Assembly: GCA_025330725.1 (NCBI GenBank)
Contig: JAIWND010000029.1
Coordinates: 1 to 64,000, forward strand
Direction: 5' to 3'
DNA: 64,000 nt
DNA from: Chlamydoabsidia padenii
Lineage: Eukaryota > Mucoromycota > Mucoromycetes > Mucorales > Cunninghamellaceae
In this document: positions 36,305 to 47,059 of the stretch, piece by piece
Layout: every line of letters starts with the position of its first letter
Position numbering within the stretch: the stretch's first letter is position 1
The notes under the pieces: generated by a model
Told to the model about the DNA's origin: nothing
The model's database searches: none
What the model saw: only the letters and a program-made list of their open reading frames with translations
Position numbers and translations under genes: made by a program

Positions 36305-39300
36305 TTATTGGATGAGGTCCTTGACTCGTTGTTGTATGGATGTCAGTCCACTTGGTTCACTATAACAATTCAAAAAAAAAAAAAAAAAAAATCATTAGCC
36401 ACATTTTTACATACTATTCAACAATCAGTTACCTTTCAGACCATTGTTTCAGTTCCTTCATGCCAAGTTGCATAAAACCCATGGCGCCAAAAGGATTGGT
36501 CCAGACTTCAGATTCACTTGATGACTTGATATGAATGATATCACATTTGGAATCATACAATTCAAAGCGGACATTCATCAAACCAAGAATCTATACCAAT
36601 CAAAAAGTATTTAGCGCCATGATTGATTGACTCCCACTTTATGGCAACCTTACCTGTCCATTCATATCTTGTGCTGGTCGATAAAATGATCGATAGGTGA
36701 TTTGACATAACGTCAAGGAAGAATCTGTGACCAATAATGTTGAGTACCATGCTTTCCGCCCATCGATGGATTGTTGGGTGGTATGCGGTTGGGTATCTAT
36801 AAATGTGATAAAAAGAAGTACGGGTTAGTGGGTTCCCATCTATATATCCCCCCTTCAACTACTTACGTATAACAAGGACGGCCATATCCACATCTGTCAT
36901 TGTTAAATCCTTAATATCAGCGCACCGACAAATAAATCGCAAGGGGTAAGTAGGTTCGTTATTGACATGTTGCTGCTGTTTCGACGGTGATAATGGTTCC
37001 CATTTGGTGAGTCGTGTAGTGATCAGGTTAGGACCTTCAAGAGGTTTGTTCCTCGGCTGGTAAGGCTGGATAAAAAAGAGTCGGTAGTGTTGTCCCTCCA
37101 CCAAATCCATATGCATGATTTCCGATGTATTGGTCACCAATAAAGTCCCCACAACGATAGGTCGGTGCTGTCCTGCTAATGTTGAATTGTTAGCATCACA
37201 GAGGCGAAGGCGAAAGTGTCCTGATACACGACGATCTTGAGATTTGGAATTATCGGGGCTTAAAGAAGTCGAGGAGGAAGACCATAGATGTTGGTGTTGT
37301 TGCAGATCCAAAATTCGTCGGTAATCTTCTTCATCCCTTGAGTTTCGTTTGACCGTCATTCCATTTTCCAAAGTTTCCGAATACATCATAGGGTATTTTT
37401 TACAAATCACAACCTCCATCATGGTGATCAAGCCGCCGTTTTCATAGATATTAGTATCCAAGCGTCGGATAACATGTCGTCGTAGTCGTCGTCGAGGATA
37501 GCCCAAGGTTGCATCCCAAGAACAAGGTAGGCAGCTGTTGGATGAAATTATCAAGGTGGTATTGGTGATATCGTGATGTTGAGAGGTATTACAAGAAGAC
37601 TTCGCCATCGTGAGACCTTCCAATGGTGTTTTAGGTGTACAATCACCACTTAACTGGATGGAGATAAGCATGTTAATTCGTTTATTCTTTTTCTATATAA
37701 TATCATCTGCCTTACCTGAGCACCAGTGATGGTTAGTTTTTGACCAATATATATCCGACCTTGAAAGATCATGTTGTCCATTTTGGAATCCACAAAAGTC
37801 GAGATTTGATACCATCCATCCGTCAGTTGAAGTCTATATTTGTTGTTATTGATGTTATTGCTGCCGCTGTTGCTATTACCGTTTGTATTAGATGATTGAC
37901 CCATTTTTGACGAAGAAGATATACAGACAATGTCAGCCACCATAAGCACCATTTGCTTCACAGGCACATCGTCTTGTTCCATGATTCTTCGGAGGACAGA
38001 TCGTTTCCCCAAGTTGATCTCCCGCTCATACCGATATAAAAGCTGATTTAATACATATTCAGGAGACCACCACCAAAGACCAGTGTCGTCATCACCATTA
38101 TCAGCCTTGGCATATTGAGGAAGCATGCACAAGCGTCTTGCTAGTTTCCAGACAATCCAGCCATAATGATTCTCGATCCAACCTTCAGGTAACATCGTAG
38201 ACAAAGCACCAGCCGCCAGCAGTTCTTTTTCAGCGTCTTGTACACCCCAGTTGTTTTCAAATATATAGGATCGTGCTAGACAAGGTGTTAAATCAATAAT
38301 GTCTTCAGGTCTATATATAAAAAAACAAAAGGATAGTGAGTATTACTCTGCCTCACTCCCTTTTGATCCCATTTCCAAATTACTTACATCTTCATAGACA
38401 ACAGAGTTTCCTTGGTATATCGATGCGGTTTGCCAAGGCTTGATAAGGGTCGACGACAACCTATAGCTAAAAGATATATTTATAAAAAAAGTAAAAAGTC
38501 AGTCAATCAACTAATATCATGTTTCCATTTGACTGTCATTATAAAGACTTACGATGCATGTTAAATACAGAAGGACCTTTCATTCGAACTGATGCAGTAG
38601 TTGATACCCGTTTTTCGAGTCCCGCCTTGACTAAATCCAGATTGACAGCAGGTGATTTAAAAGGTTTCGATCGAGGCCTTTGCTTGTCTTTTTGATTGTG
38701 TATCCTTCGTTTGAGTGCAGATGCTGGTTTTACGATTTCTGTTGCTGACCCTGTTGGTGGTGATGGTGAGACTGATAGCGATGGTGATGAATTGTCGGAT
38801 GCCGCTTTCGTTTGTTGTAATATTGATGATGATTCACTGGTGATGGTATCTTGATCCTGACCTATTGATGATAATGATGGTGATGATGACACAGATGTTA
38901 TTGATGCTAATGGTGAGGTGTCCTCTAAAGTGGCTGTACTACTAAGGATGGATGTCGAGTTGGTGATAGTTTCATCTTGGTCAATGACTTGTTGAGATGA
39001 TCCGGTTACTGGAGATTGCCCCTGAGATGATTGTGAAGGCAGAGTCAATTGTGTTGAGGATGTATCAGAGGTAAATAGTGCCAAGGCTTGTTGTTTTGCT
39101 GCTTCAGAGATGATGGTGTCGGTTTTTTTACCACTTGCTTTGCTGAATCCACCATATTGCTGGAGAACATCTTCGTATTGATATGTTGAATTCCCAAATT
39201 CCGTCAATGCTGTCGAATGTTGAAGAGAATCCCTGTTCAAAGTGTCAGCTGAAGATGCTGCTAGTGTTGGAGATGTCTGTAGTAGTTGTTGAGCTTTTTT

Positions 39301-40497
39301 CGTGGCATCAAGACTAGGTTTATCCAATTTGGTGCCATCTGCAGTGGTGAATCCTGTTGTTGTCATATTTGGTGTATCAACTAAAGGATGTTCTGGATCA
39401 ATGCCAGTTGTCGCATGTGGTGGTGAAGATGATGGTTGAGTAGGTGAAGCCAATAAAAGTTGCTGGGCTTTTCTTCTAGATTCCAAGCTGGGTTCGTTTA
39501 ATTTGGTTCCTCGAGCAGTGCTGAATCCAGAAGTAAAAGTAGGTGTCATATCATTAAAAGTGGGAGAATGGTGCCTGTCTTGATTTGCGGTCATTCCTGA
39601 AGATTGTGGTGATAATGTCAATGGATTGGCTGCTATCGGCGAATTTGATGTTGGTGAAGATGTCGGTACTGGTGCTGGTGCTGCTGGTGTTGATGTCAAA
39701 GTAAGAGGTTCCGCCATCAGAGCCAGTGCTTTATCGTGAGCTGCTTTTAGTGAGTCGCCCTTAAGTTTGATTTCCTTTCGAGAGCCCGCCATCTGAAATC
39801 CACCGAATTTCTGCAAGGTATTATCTAGTTGTTCCAAAGTGATCAGTGTTTCATCGTCATCGCCATTGTCGTCTGGTATTTGATCATGTAGTGTTGCCGT
39901 TGTAGTGCCCTTGCTGCTGTTGTTTTCCATATCATCCAGTAAAGCAGGTATATCCATATCATCGAATTCAAGCCACATATCGTCATCGTCGATAATATCA
40001 AGGTTATCGTCGTTGGATATAGGGACTGATTCAGGTTGGTGATGGGTTGAAGATGGTTGACCTTGTTCCTTTTTTTTACACGACTTGGTGGTGCCCAAAA
40101 AACCAATCGGATCGTAGTGTTGCAAATGTTGTTGATTAGTTCTGTCTAGTAGTTGAGATTTGGATTTCGGTGGATTGTTGTGGTCTAATCTTGATGTAGG
40201 TGCAGCTGTCAACAAGGGATCTTTGTAAACCCTAAACTGTCCTTGTTCATCATGGTATCGTTTTTGCTTTTTGCTGTGCCGAGTATCCTGATTATAATAG
40301 GGAAATTGTGAGTATGAATAAATAGTGTATGTGAGTATTTTCCTTACTTGCAAAGATAATGCTTGATCAGGTTTTGTTGATGAGATCAAAGTGCCAGTAG
40401 ATTCAAGTTGAGCCACGTCTTGTAAGAGTTGTTCTTGTAAACTGGAAGACATTTCATCCCAACCATCACTGTATTCTTGAGAATTGTAAATCGACAT
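36305..40497 (-). CDS. BRCA2: BRCA2 homologue with four BRC repeats
   Basis: About eight exons on the minus strand, roughly 1,240 residues. The N-terminal half is disordered and contains four BRC-type RAD51-binding repeats with FxxA cores: GGFQMAGSRKEIKLKGDSL, SGFSTARGTKLNEPSLESRR, TGFTTADGTKLDKPSLDATK and YGGFSKASGKKTDTIISEAA. Each is followed by a Leu-rich second contact. The C-terminal half is the DNA-binding domain. The helical part has HPIGCRRPLSSLGKPHRYTK and IENHYGWIVWKLARRLCMLP. OB1 has YRYEREINLGKRSVLRRIME and YRLQLTDGWYQISTFVD. OB2/OB3 continue to WYSTLLVTDSSLTLCQITYR and end SGLTSIQQRVKDLIQ. BRCA2 loads RAD51 on ssDNA in homologous recombination. No tower insertion is evident. Confidence 0.93.
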
Positions 40498-41263
40498 TAA
40501 TTTAGAATGATATATATGTGTGTTGAGAGTTCAAAAAGAGGAAGAAGAGGAAGAGGTAGAAGATATAAAAGGAATGGTATCAAAACCAAAATGGAGTGGA
40601 TTGAATTTAAAATAAAAAAAAATAAAAAAAGGAAGAAGAAAGAAAGTGCGCCCTTAATGGGTCGCGAAAAACATTTAGAGGTGGCGCTCCATACAAAAGC
40701 GGTGTTTCAATTTATTGTAAGGTTGACCTTGATCCTTGTAGAAATGGATACAAGTGTGAACTATATGCGCACATACACAATGGTTTTTGTCAGCTATAAT
40801 AAACTAAAGCTTTTATGCTAATGGATCAATTGAAAGATTTTGCCATCTCATGTAATCATTTTTATTTTGTAAAGGTGATTCATCAAGGCTCACATTCAGA
40901 CTTGTGTTTATGCAAACCAGCGTTTTGGACCCCTTTTCATTTTCCCAAAATAGACATCTGCTAGCTGATTGAAATCAAAAGTTCTTCTTTCTTCATGTCT
41001 AGAACCTTTTAATACTACAATGCAGTGCTATCATATCGTAGCATTGTTGATTCATACACTTTTCATCTCTTCTTTTTTTCCTTTTCCCAAAAAGAGACGT
41101 CCCCTTATTCGGGAAACTGGGTTTGTCTTTTTTGCTTTCTCTTTTCGAATACTGTTTGTGCGCACTTTTACTGAATGGGCGGGGTTTGCATCAAACTCCG
41201 ATATTTATTATACGCATGAATATCAACCGCTAGAAAAAAACTAACCAAAAACAGAAGCTTTGA
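40498..41263. other. Upstream region of BRCA2 and 3' flank of the orphan gene
   Basis: No gene was found. GCGGTGTTTCAAT at 40699-40711 is about 200 bp ahead of the BRCA2 ATG. An inverted pair with facing halves (GGCGGGGTTTG and CAAACTCCG) lies around 41177-41200. ATGCAAACCAGCG occurs near 40913. Confidence 0.45.
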
Positions 41264-42114
41264 CTAGTTTTCGACAATGGTACCGTCACTATTATTTTGC
41301 TCTGCTGCTTCCAACTGACAGAGAGATTTAAAAGTGTCCATATTTCCATTGGATTTAAAGTACAAATCAGTATGATCATATACCATTTGTTCTTCTTCCG
41401 TGGGTGGAGCTACATATGACAATCAAAAAAAAAAAAAAAATCAGCAATATAACTTTATTGTAAGGTGACAGGCTACCATCAAGTTTATTCTTGTACTGCA
41501 TCTTGAAGTCTTTCGATGGGTTAAGGTGCGCGGTTTCCAATATTCGATGTTTTAATTTTTCATCATTCGACTTCCTCGTGAAAACATTTTGGAATGGCAT
41601 GTCAAAACGAGCGACTCCAAGCGAGAAGTCCCCCACACTGCTCCAGTCATTGAGCATATCACCGTAATGGTCAAAGCACTGTGGATTACCAATGAGTAGA
41701 CATTCCATCAATAGACCTGCATTATAACACCCATTTTGGCTGAAACCGATATTTTTATTTGGATGGCCATTCTTACTAGAATATAAATTATCCTTGTCAA
41801 TCCAAAGATGTCCTAATTAGAAAGTACGTTAATGTAATTTTAAAACCCGAAAACGTCTTACCTTTGAGAATGAAGGTCCAATTTTTCCGGCAATATTTAT
41901 GAGCAAAATGCACCAATGAGGGGTCTTTCAATCGTATGGGCAGTACATATGTTTGGTAGGAAGTCTCCATACATTTGTGAAAGTTCGAGTTCAGTGAAAT
42001 AGAAGCACATACGCTCCCTTCCAAAATACAAATGATATCTCCTTCATAATCGTGGTAAAATTCGGGGTCTTTACGAAGTGTCAATTTGACCGTAGACATT
42101 AAGAAAGTATCCAT
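41264..42114 (-). CDS. Orphan protein, function unknown
   Basis: Three exons on the minus strand give about 240 residues with no low-complexity run. Visible segments: MDTFLMSTVKLTLRKDPEFY, ICILEGSVCASISLNSNFHK, DPSLVHFAHKYCRKNWTFIL, then after an in-frame GTAAGA intron HLWIDKDNLYSSKNGHPNK and LLIGNPQCFDHYGDMLNDWS. The C-terminus is EEEQMVYDHTDLYFKSNGN. The composition suggests a folded globular protein, with Asn, His and Cys more frequent than in the neighbours. I do not recognise a family. The first intron carries an element copy TTTTAAAACCCG (41838-41849). Confidence 0.6.
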
Positions 42115-43309
42115 TTTAATAATGATGAAGTTGGAAAGAAGAGGGAATGCGTATCAGATCATGTTTTTATACTTTGAGGTTTAATACCCTCCAAACCATA
42201 AAACTATCTGGATCAATCTATTAAGTGATAGAGTTTAGTCTTCTTTTATTTTTGCATAAATGACAGCTGGTGCTCTTTCGCCGTTGGCTTGTGAGACAAG
42301 CGCAACTTCACATTCCCATATTCATATAATTTGATAATCTCACATATCTATCTAGCCCATGAATAAGAGCCATATTGTTGGTTTGTATAGTTCCAGGAAT
42401 CATATAACCATGGGCTGGCATACTTGCCTTGAGGATCAAAAAAATGCATGTCTTGAACTTTTCAAATCCCGACTTCAAATCCCGCCATGAAGGGTCTTGA
42501 TCTGCATCAACTTTCTTGAAGTATATCAAAACCAGTTCGTGGATAAGAATCAGATGACATGGTTAATATAACAACTCAATTATTGTTATCAGAATTGCCC
42601 AGAAGATTCATTTTGATGAAAAAGTTTTCATACTTTCACATATTTTAGGTGAAAAAAAAAGAAAGAAAGAAATCGACGTGCATGATGGATTGTACAAACC
42701 ACCACCCTATATCACATGTCTCCTTCTTCCTTGATGTCTATTGTAATCATATACATTTCAAAAAGGAAGTGGGGAATAGAATGTCTGGGTAACTTGAATT
42801 TTTCGTCGAATAAGCGGAGGATGAAATATCACTTTATATTATGTGGTTTCCTTTTATTTTTCACTCACCGTTGGCCGAAGCCCCGTACCCATCCCTCTCA
42901 AAGGAGGGTTGCCAGCCATATTCTCATTTCAAGAATTGACCGACAAGCTGTTGTTGTTTGTTAAAGGGGTGGACATCCCCAAGGAAAGCTGAAAAGAATT
43001 TAAAAAGCTCTTTTATAAGAAAAAATCAGATGATCAAAACTCATGCATTGTCAAATTATAACCATCTTATACAGGACATTGGCCATCATAGTTTGCATTA
43101 ATGAGATGAAGACTATAGGAAGCCACCTGGGCTAAAGTTTGCCCTAATCGACGAAAAATTAAATTTACTCAGAATGTCTTGTGTCGGAATTTGAATAAAT
43201 ATGGGCCATAAATTTTGGCGTGCATTGACCTGACACTCTATTTTATCCCCTTCTTTCTCTCCCTTCTTTTTTTTTCTTCTCTCTCTCTCAAATAATTTGT
43301 TGGTTGAAA
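42115..43309. other. Divergent spacer with a tandem element pair
   Basis: No gene was found. TTCAAATCCCG at 42461-42471 and CTTCAAATCCCGCC at 42473-42486 are two direct copies 12 bp apart, preceded by AAATGCATG. TCGGAATTTGAAT at 43184-43196 is 114 bp ahead of the DDHD gene ATG. The minus-strand frame 42308-42529 runs across the tandem pair and is not supported. Confidence 0.5.
42461..42486 (-). repeat. Tandem pair of the spacer element
   Basis: Two copies of TTCAAATCCCG in direct repeat with a 12-bp period, about one helical turn, place both on the same DNA face. Confidence 0.65.
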
Positions 43310-45471
43310 ATGGCGAAAAGTTACTCTGGTAAGTCAAAATACTCTATCTTTATTACCTTTACTTAACATCTACTAACGTCTACTCTTTTTATAACTGTCA
43401 ATTATAGACCACCTTGTCTTTTTTATTCACGGCATGGGCCAGCAGTATGAAGAATACGGTCGTTTAGAACATCATGGTAATCAGAAAACAAACAACAATA
43501 ATAAAGAATGACACTAAAGAAATGTTGTTTTATTTAATAGTAATGACCATGCAAAACAATACGGAACAGGTACTTCAACAACAATACCCAAATGAAGCCA
43601 TTCGAATACATTATGTGGCCATAGGTAAGTGTTTGATAAAAACTACAACTACAGAAAAGAAACTCACACTTGTGGTTGATAACAGAATGGCATAGCGTGG
43701 TACATGGACTGGTTGATATGAAAATGGAACAAGCAACCCTTGAAACAGTTCCCAAAGTACGTTTGACTGCCAATCACTGGCTGATGGATTGTTTATACTG
43801 TAAGAAAAGAAAGAATAACAATAATAATACATCACCTCTTCCCATGTTATTATCACTGACTTTTCTCTTTTACTTGAATTTTATATAGACTTCTCCAAGC
43901 CTTATGGTCAATGTATAATCGATACTGTCTGTCAGCAATGTAATGAAGCCTACCGTCAGCATGTGGAAACTTGGCCAGACTTTGAAAAGAATAATGGACA
44001 AGTGCATATGATTGGATTCTCCTTGGGGGGTGTTATTGGCTATGATATTGCTTCTATGCAATGGAATAAGGAAAAAGATGGACCCGCGCCTAGTCCTAAT
44101 CATCATCAGCAACATGACCCAGCAATGTTTCTAAAGGATACCGACACTCTTCTTTATTACCACCAATCCAAGCCCGATCTTCAAGTCCCTCTTCTGGAAT
44201 TTCCAATCCGGTGCCTATTTACATGCGGAAGTCCGATCGGTAAGTCAATTACAACCAACCAAAGAAAAGAATTGATTATCTAACATACAAAAACAAAAAG
44301 CTGCCGCATTGGTTTTTAGGGGACTGGACTACATATTCTATCGACCGCCACCACGAACAAAGGTCTTCAACATCTTCCATCCATTTGATCCTCTTGGTTA
44401 TCGTATTGAACCCATGTTGGATCCTTCCTACACCTCCATCCGACCAGTCCAACTCTCACGAGCTCAACGACAACGCATCTTGCCGAAAATACCTAATCTT
44501 GGCATCCGATCCTCATTTGCAAACGCTCAACCTTATATCACCAAAGCACGGCGTACCTTTTGGCAGTACATGTCAACTAATTCCAGTGATTCGGATACCA
44601 GTTCGACGGAAAAGGAAACGGTTAACAGGGGCCCGACTCACCAACGCTCTATCAACAAAGAGGCATCAACAACAACACAAACATCGACAACACCATCATC
44701 ATCTCCGGGTTTGTTTCGATCGTCAATCCATAGATCTTCTACAGGCTGGACTTTTGTCAACGTCAAGAATATGGCTACACCAGTCCTCTCGACTTTTTCA
44801 GCCACCATGGAACAACAGGTACGACTATCTACTTGCTCACCATCTCCGACACTTGTCACCATAAAAAGACTTCACGCCATTGTACCACACACCACTGCAA
44901 CACCATTGAAAACACTTCGAACATCATTTGCGGACGACGACAATGACGACGATTATCAATCAATACTATTCAGCGATCCTATCAAAGATGGGTTTGTATC
45001 AGAAGAGGACGACGACGATGACGCTTCTTTTATTACTGCCTTGACATTCGACACCTTGATGGAAGAAGATACTTCTTCGTCAGCATCCACTCCTAATACC
45101 AGCATCAACACTGATTGTTTATCACCAACCTCGCTTTATGAATCACATCATCTTTTGGATCCTTCAACGAAATCAAAAAGAGACGGCATGGACTATAACG
45201 ACGATGACGATGATGAATCAACGACTGGTATATTGGCAATGGATGGATTGATGTACCCTCGGCTGGACTATACATTAACGGAAACTGTTATTGATACATA
45301 TGGCTCGGAATGGATTGTGGCGGTGAAAAGTCACTTCAAATATTGGGCCAACAGGTAAAAACAATGTCATGTAGGTAACAAGGGAATCAATAGTTAACGT
45401 TTTTTATTTTATTTTTTTATGATAGGGATCTTGTCTTGCATATGGTGAATGTCATGGTGAATGACAAGTAG
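43310..45471 (+). CDS. DDHD-domain phospholipase A1-like protein
   Basis: Seven or so exons. The N-terminus MAKSYSDHLVFFIHGMGQQY starts directly with the alpha/beta-hydrolase strand and HGMG oxyanion segment. The nucleophile elbow is QVHMIGFSLGGVIGYDIASM (GxSxG). The DDHD region begins FPIRCLFTCGSPIAALVFRG, followed by KVFNIFHPFDPLGYRIEPML. Near the end come YTLTETVIDTYGSEWIVAVK and SHFKYWANR, with the final exon DLVLHMVNVMVND. A long Ser/Thr/Asp-rich insertion separates the two DDHD parts. The family hydrolyses phosphatidic acid or phosphatidylinositol (yeast homologue Ddl1, human DDHD1/2). No WWE domain precedes the catalytic part, so it is a short form. Intron boundaries are supported by restored family motifs. 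Confidence 0.85.
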
Positions 45472-46211
45472 ATTACATATACCCCCTCACATGTCTCTTT
45501 TACTTTAAATATCCCACTCTCCCCTGGTGTTATTTTGCGCATTATTAGGATAGATACCATATTACTTACAATTTGAATAAAGAAATAAATAAAGTATTAC
45601 GATTGGTGTAGAATAATGTTTGAAAGTGGGTAGGCCCTTCACTAACTGTGTCAATCAATCATCATATTCATAACCCTTGTGAACAAAACCGTATAAATTT
45701 AGATGTTGATCCCAAGGAGATGTTACACAACTTTCTAAAAGAATACTGACACTCTCAAGTGGCTACTTTTAGGGGTCAGCCAATCGACCTCGAATGGCAA
45801 AGTACTATCCCCAGGAAAGAGAAGTTGTGTTTTGGTTTGGTTATCATCAACAATTAGTCTATTTTGGTATGGTACCAAAGAAAAAGAGAGGGGCTGGACT
45901 TTTACTCTTGAAAATGGGAACCTCACAATTTCTATTCGGGATTTGAAAACCAAGCCCTGATTCATGCATTTTATACCTCGCTTCCCTCTTCCTTTTTTCA
46001 TAATGAAAAAGTAAGCATCACCTCTCTTTGTAGTAGGAAAGAACAAAAGTCCCATTATTGAAAGCAAACAAAACAAGTTTAAAGGTTCTAGATTTTCTCA
46101 AGAAAAAAAAAAAAGTAGGGAGTAATCACAAGCCGCAAACAAAACAATCCATGGGAAAAGGACTTCCAAGGTCTGAAAATCTTCCCATAAGCCTTAAGCC
46201 TAAAATTTGTT
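45472..46211. other. Spacer before the repeat island
   Basis: An AATAAA lies near 45577. TCGGGATTTGAAAA at 45936-45949 is followed by TTCATGCATTTTA at 45961, a clear core-plus-box arrangement. The minus-strand frame 45735-46076 crosses this element and is not supported. No gene was found. Confidence 0.5.
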
Positions 46212-46219
46212 TATAAAAG
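46212..46219 (+). promoter_or_regulatory. TATA box before the minisatellite ORF
   Basis: TATAAAAG lies 54-61 bp upstream of the ATG at 46273, followed by a poly-T/pyrimidine leader. The spacing is very similar to the TATA box at 7311. Confidence 0.45.
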
Positions 46220-46272
46220 AAGGTGTTTGGGGTCACTCCTTTTTTTTTCCTCATCCGAAGTCGTCAGACAAT

Positions 46273-46805
46273 ATGGTCTACAAAGTCACCGTATGGGACC
46301 AAGTAGCCAAACATAAATTGTTTACTAAGTAGCTTGATCAGTTACTTGAGCGACTTTGTGGGTGCGAAAAATGTGTTCGGTGTTTTAGTCACCAAAAACC
46401 CTGATCAAAGTTTTTGAGTGACAAAGGTCAACGAAAATTAATTTACTAACCCCCTTTTACAGCGCTCCATTGGCTCAACATCTTTTCTCAAGTCGGCTTC
46501 CTCTTACTAAAGTCTGCTTTCTCTTACTCAAGCCTGCTTCCTCTTCTTCAAGCCTGCTTCCTCTTCCTCAAGCCTGCTTCTCTTCCTCAAGCCTGCTTCT
46601 CTTCCTCAAGCCTGCTTCTCTTCCTCAAGCCTGCTTCCTCTTCCTCAAGCCTGCTTCTCTTCCTCAAGCCTGCTTCCTCTTCCTCAAGCCTGCTTCCTCT
46701 TCCTCAAGCCTGCTTCCTCTTCCTCAAGCCTGCTTTCTCTTCTTCAAGCCTGCTTTCTCTTCCTCAAGCCTGCTTCCTCTTCCTCAAGTCTGTTTCCTCC
46801 ATTGA
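46273..46805 (+). CDS. Possible small spliced gene with minisatellite-encoded second exon
   Basis: Candidate structure: exon 1 46273-46328 (MVYKVTVWDQVAKHKLFT), intron 46329-46462 with donor GTAGCT, branch site TACTAAC and acceptor TTTTACAG, exon 2 46463-46805. The join is in frame (AA plus C) and gives about 132 residues. Exon 2 is the 19/20-bp minisatellite, read as a Leu/Ser/Pro-rich repeat (such as KPASSSSSLLPLPQACF). Because the unit length is not a multiple of three, successive copies cycle through frames without a stop. A TATA box at 46212 and AATAAA at 46940 flank it. No homologue is known to me. It may instead be a non-coding transcript or chance. Confidence 0.35.
46492..46800. repeat. 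Minisatellite, about 16 units of 19-20 bp
   Basis: The unit is CCTGCTTCCTCTTCCTCAAG, with 19-bp variants lacking one C in the middle copies. The first and last units are diverged (TTACTAAAGTCTG; TCTGTTTCC), and the interior ones are nearly identical. This is the usual picture of recent internal expansion. One strand is almost purely pyrimidine. Confidence 0.9.
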
Positions 46806-46939
46806 GTCGACACTGTTTCTAAAGTCCGCTTCTTCCTTTGACTGCCACTGCCACTGAAATCGTTATTTTAATGCTGCTGATAATGAATAGCCCAAATTGG
46901 AGACTTTAATGGCTTTGTTATTTTATAGCCTACATTTTA

Positions 46940-46945
46940 AATAAA
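46940..46945 (+). terminator. AATAAA polyadenylation signal after the minisatellite ORF
   Basis: AATAAA is followed by a T-rich stretch about 135 bp after the TGA at 46803-46805. Confidence 0.4.
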
Positions 46946-47059
46946 GTTTTTTTTTCTTACTTTTGTCATCACTTTATTCATTCTGTCTCTTTTTCTAGTT
47001 ACATGCAAACAAGTTGAATCGCCGTAAATGTTTACCTTTACCCCAGATACCAGGAATTG

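Noticed and set aside
42308..42529. 73-codon minus-strand frame
   Set aside because: It spans the tandem element pair. No family is recognised.
45735..46076. 113-codon minus-strand frame
   Set aside because: It crosses an element copy, and has no known motif and no splice or promoter context.
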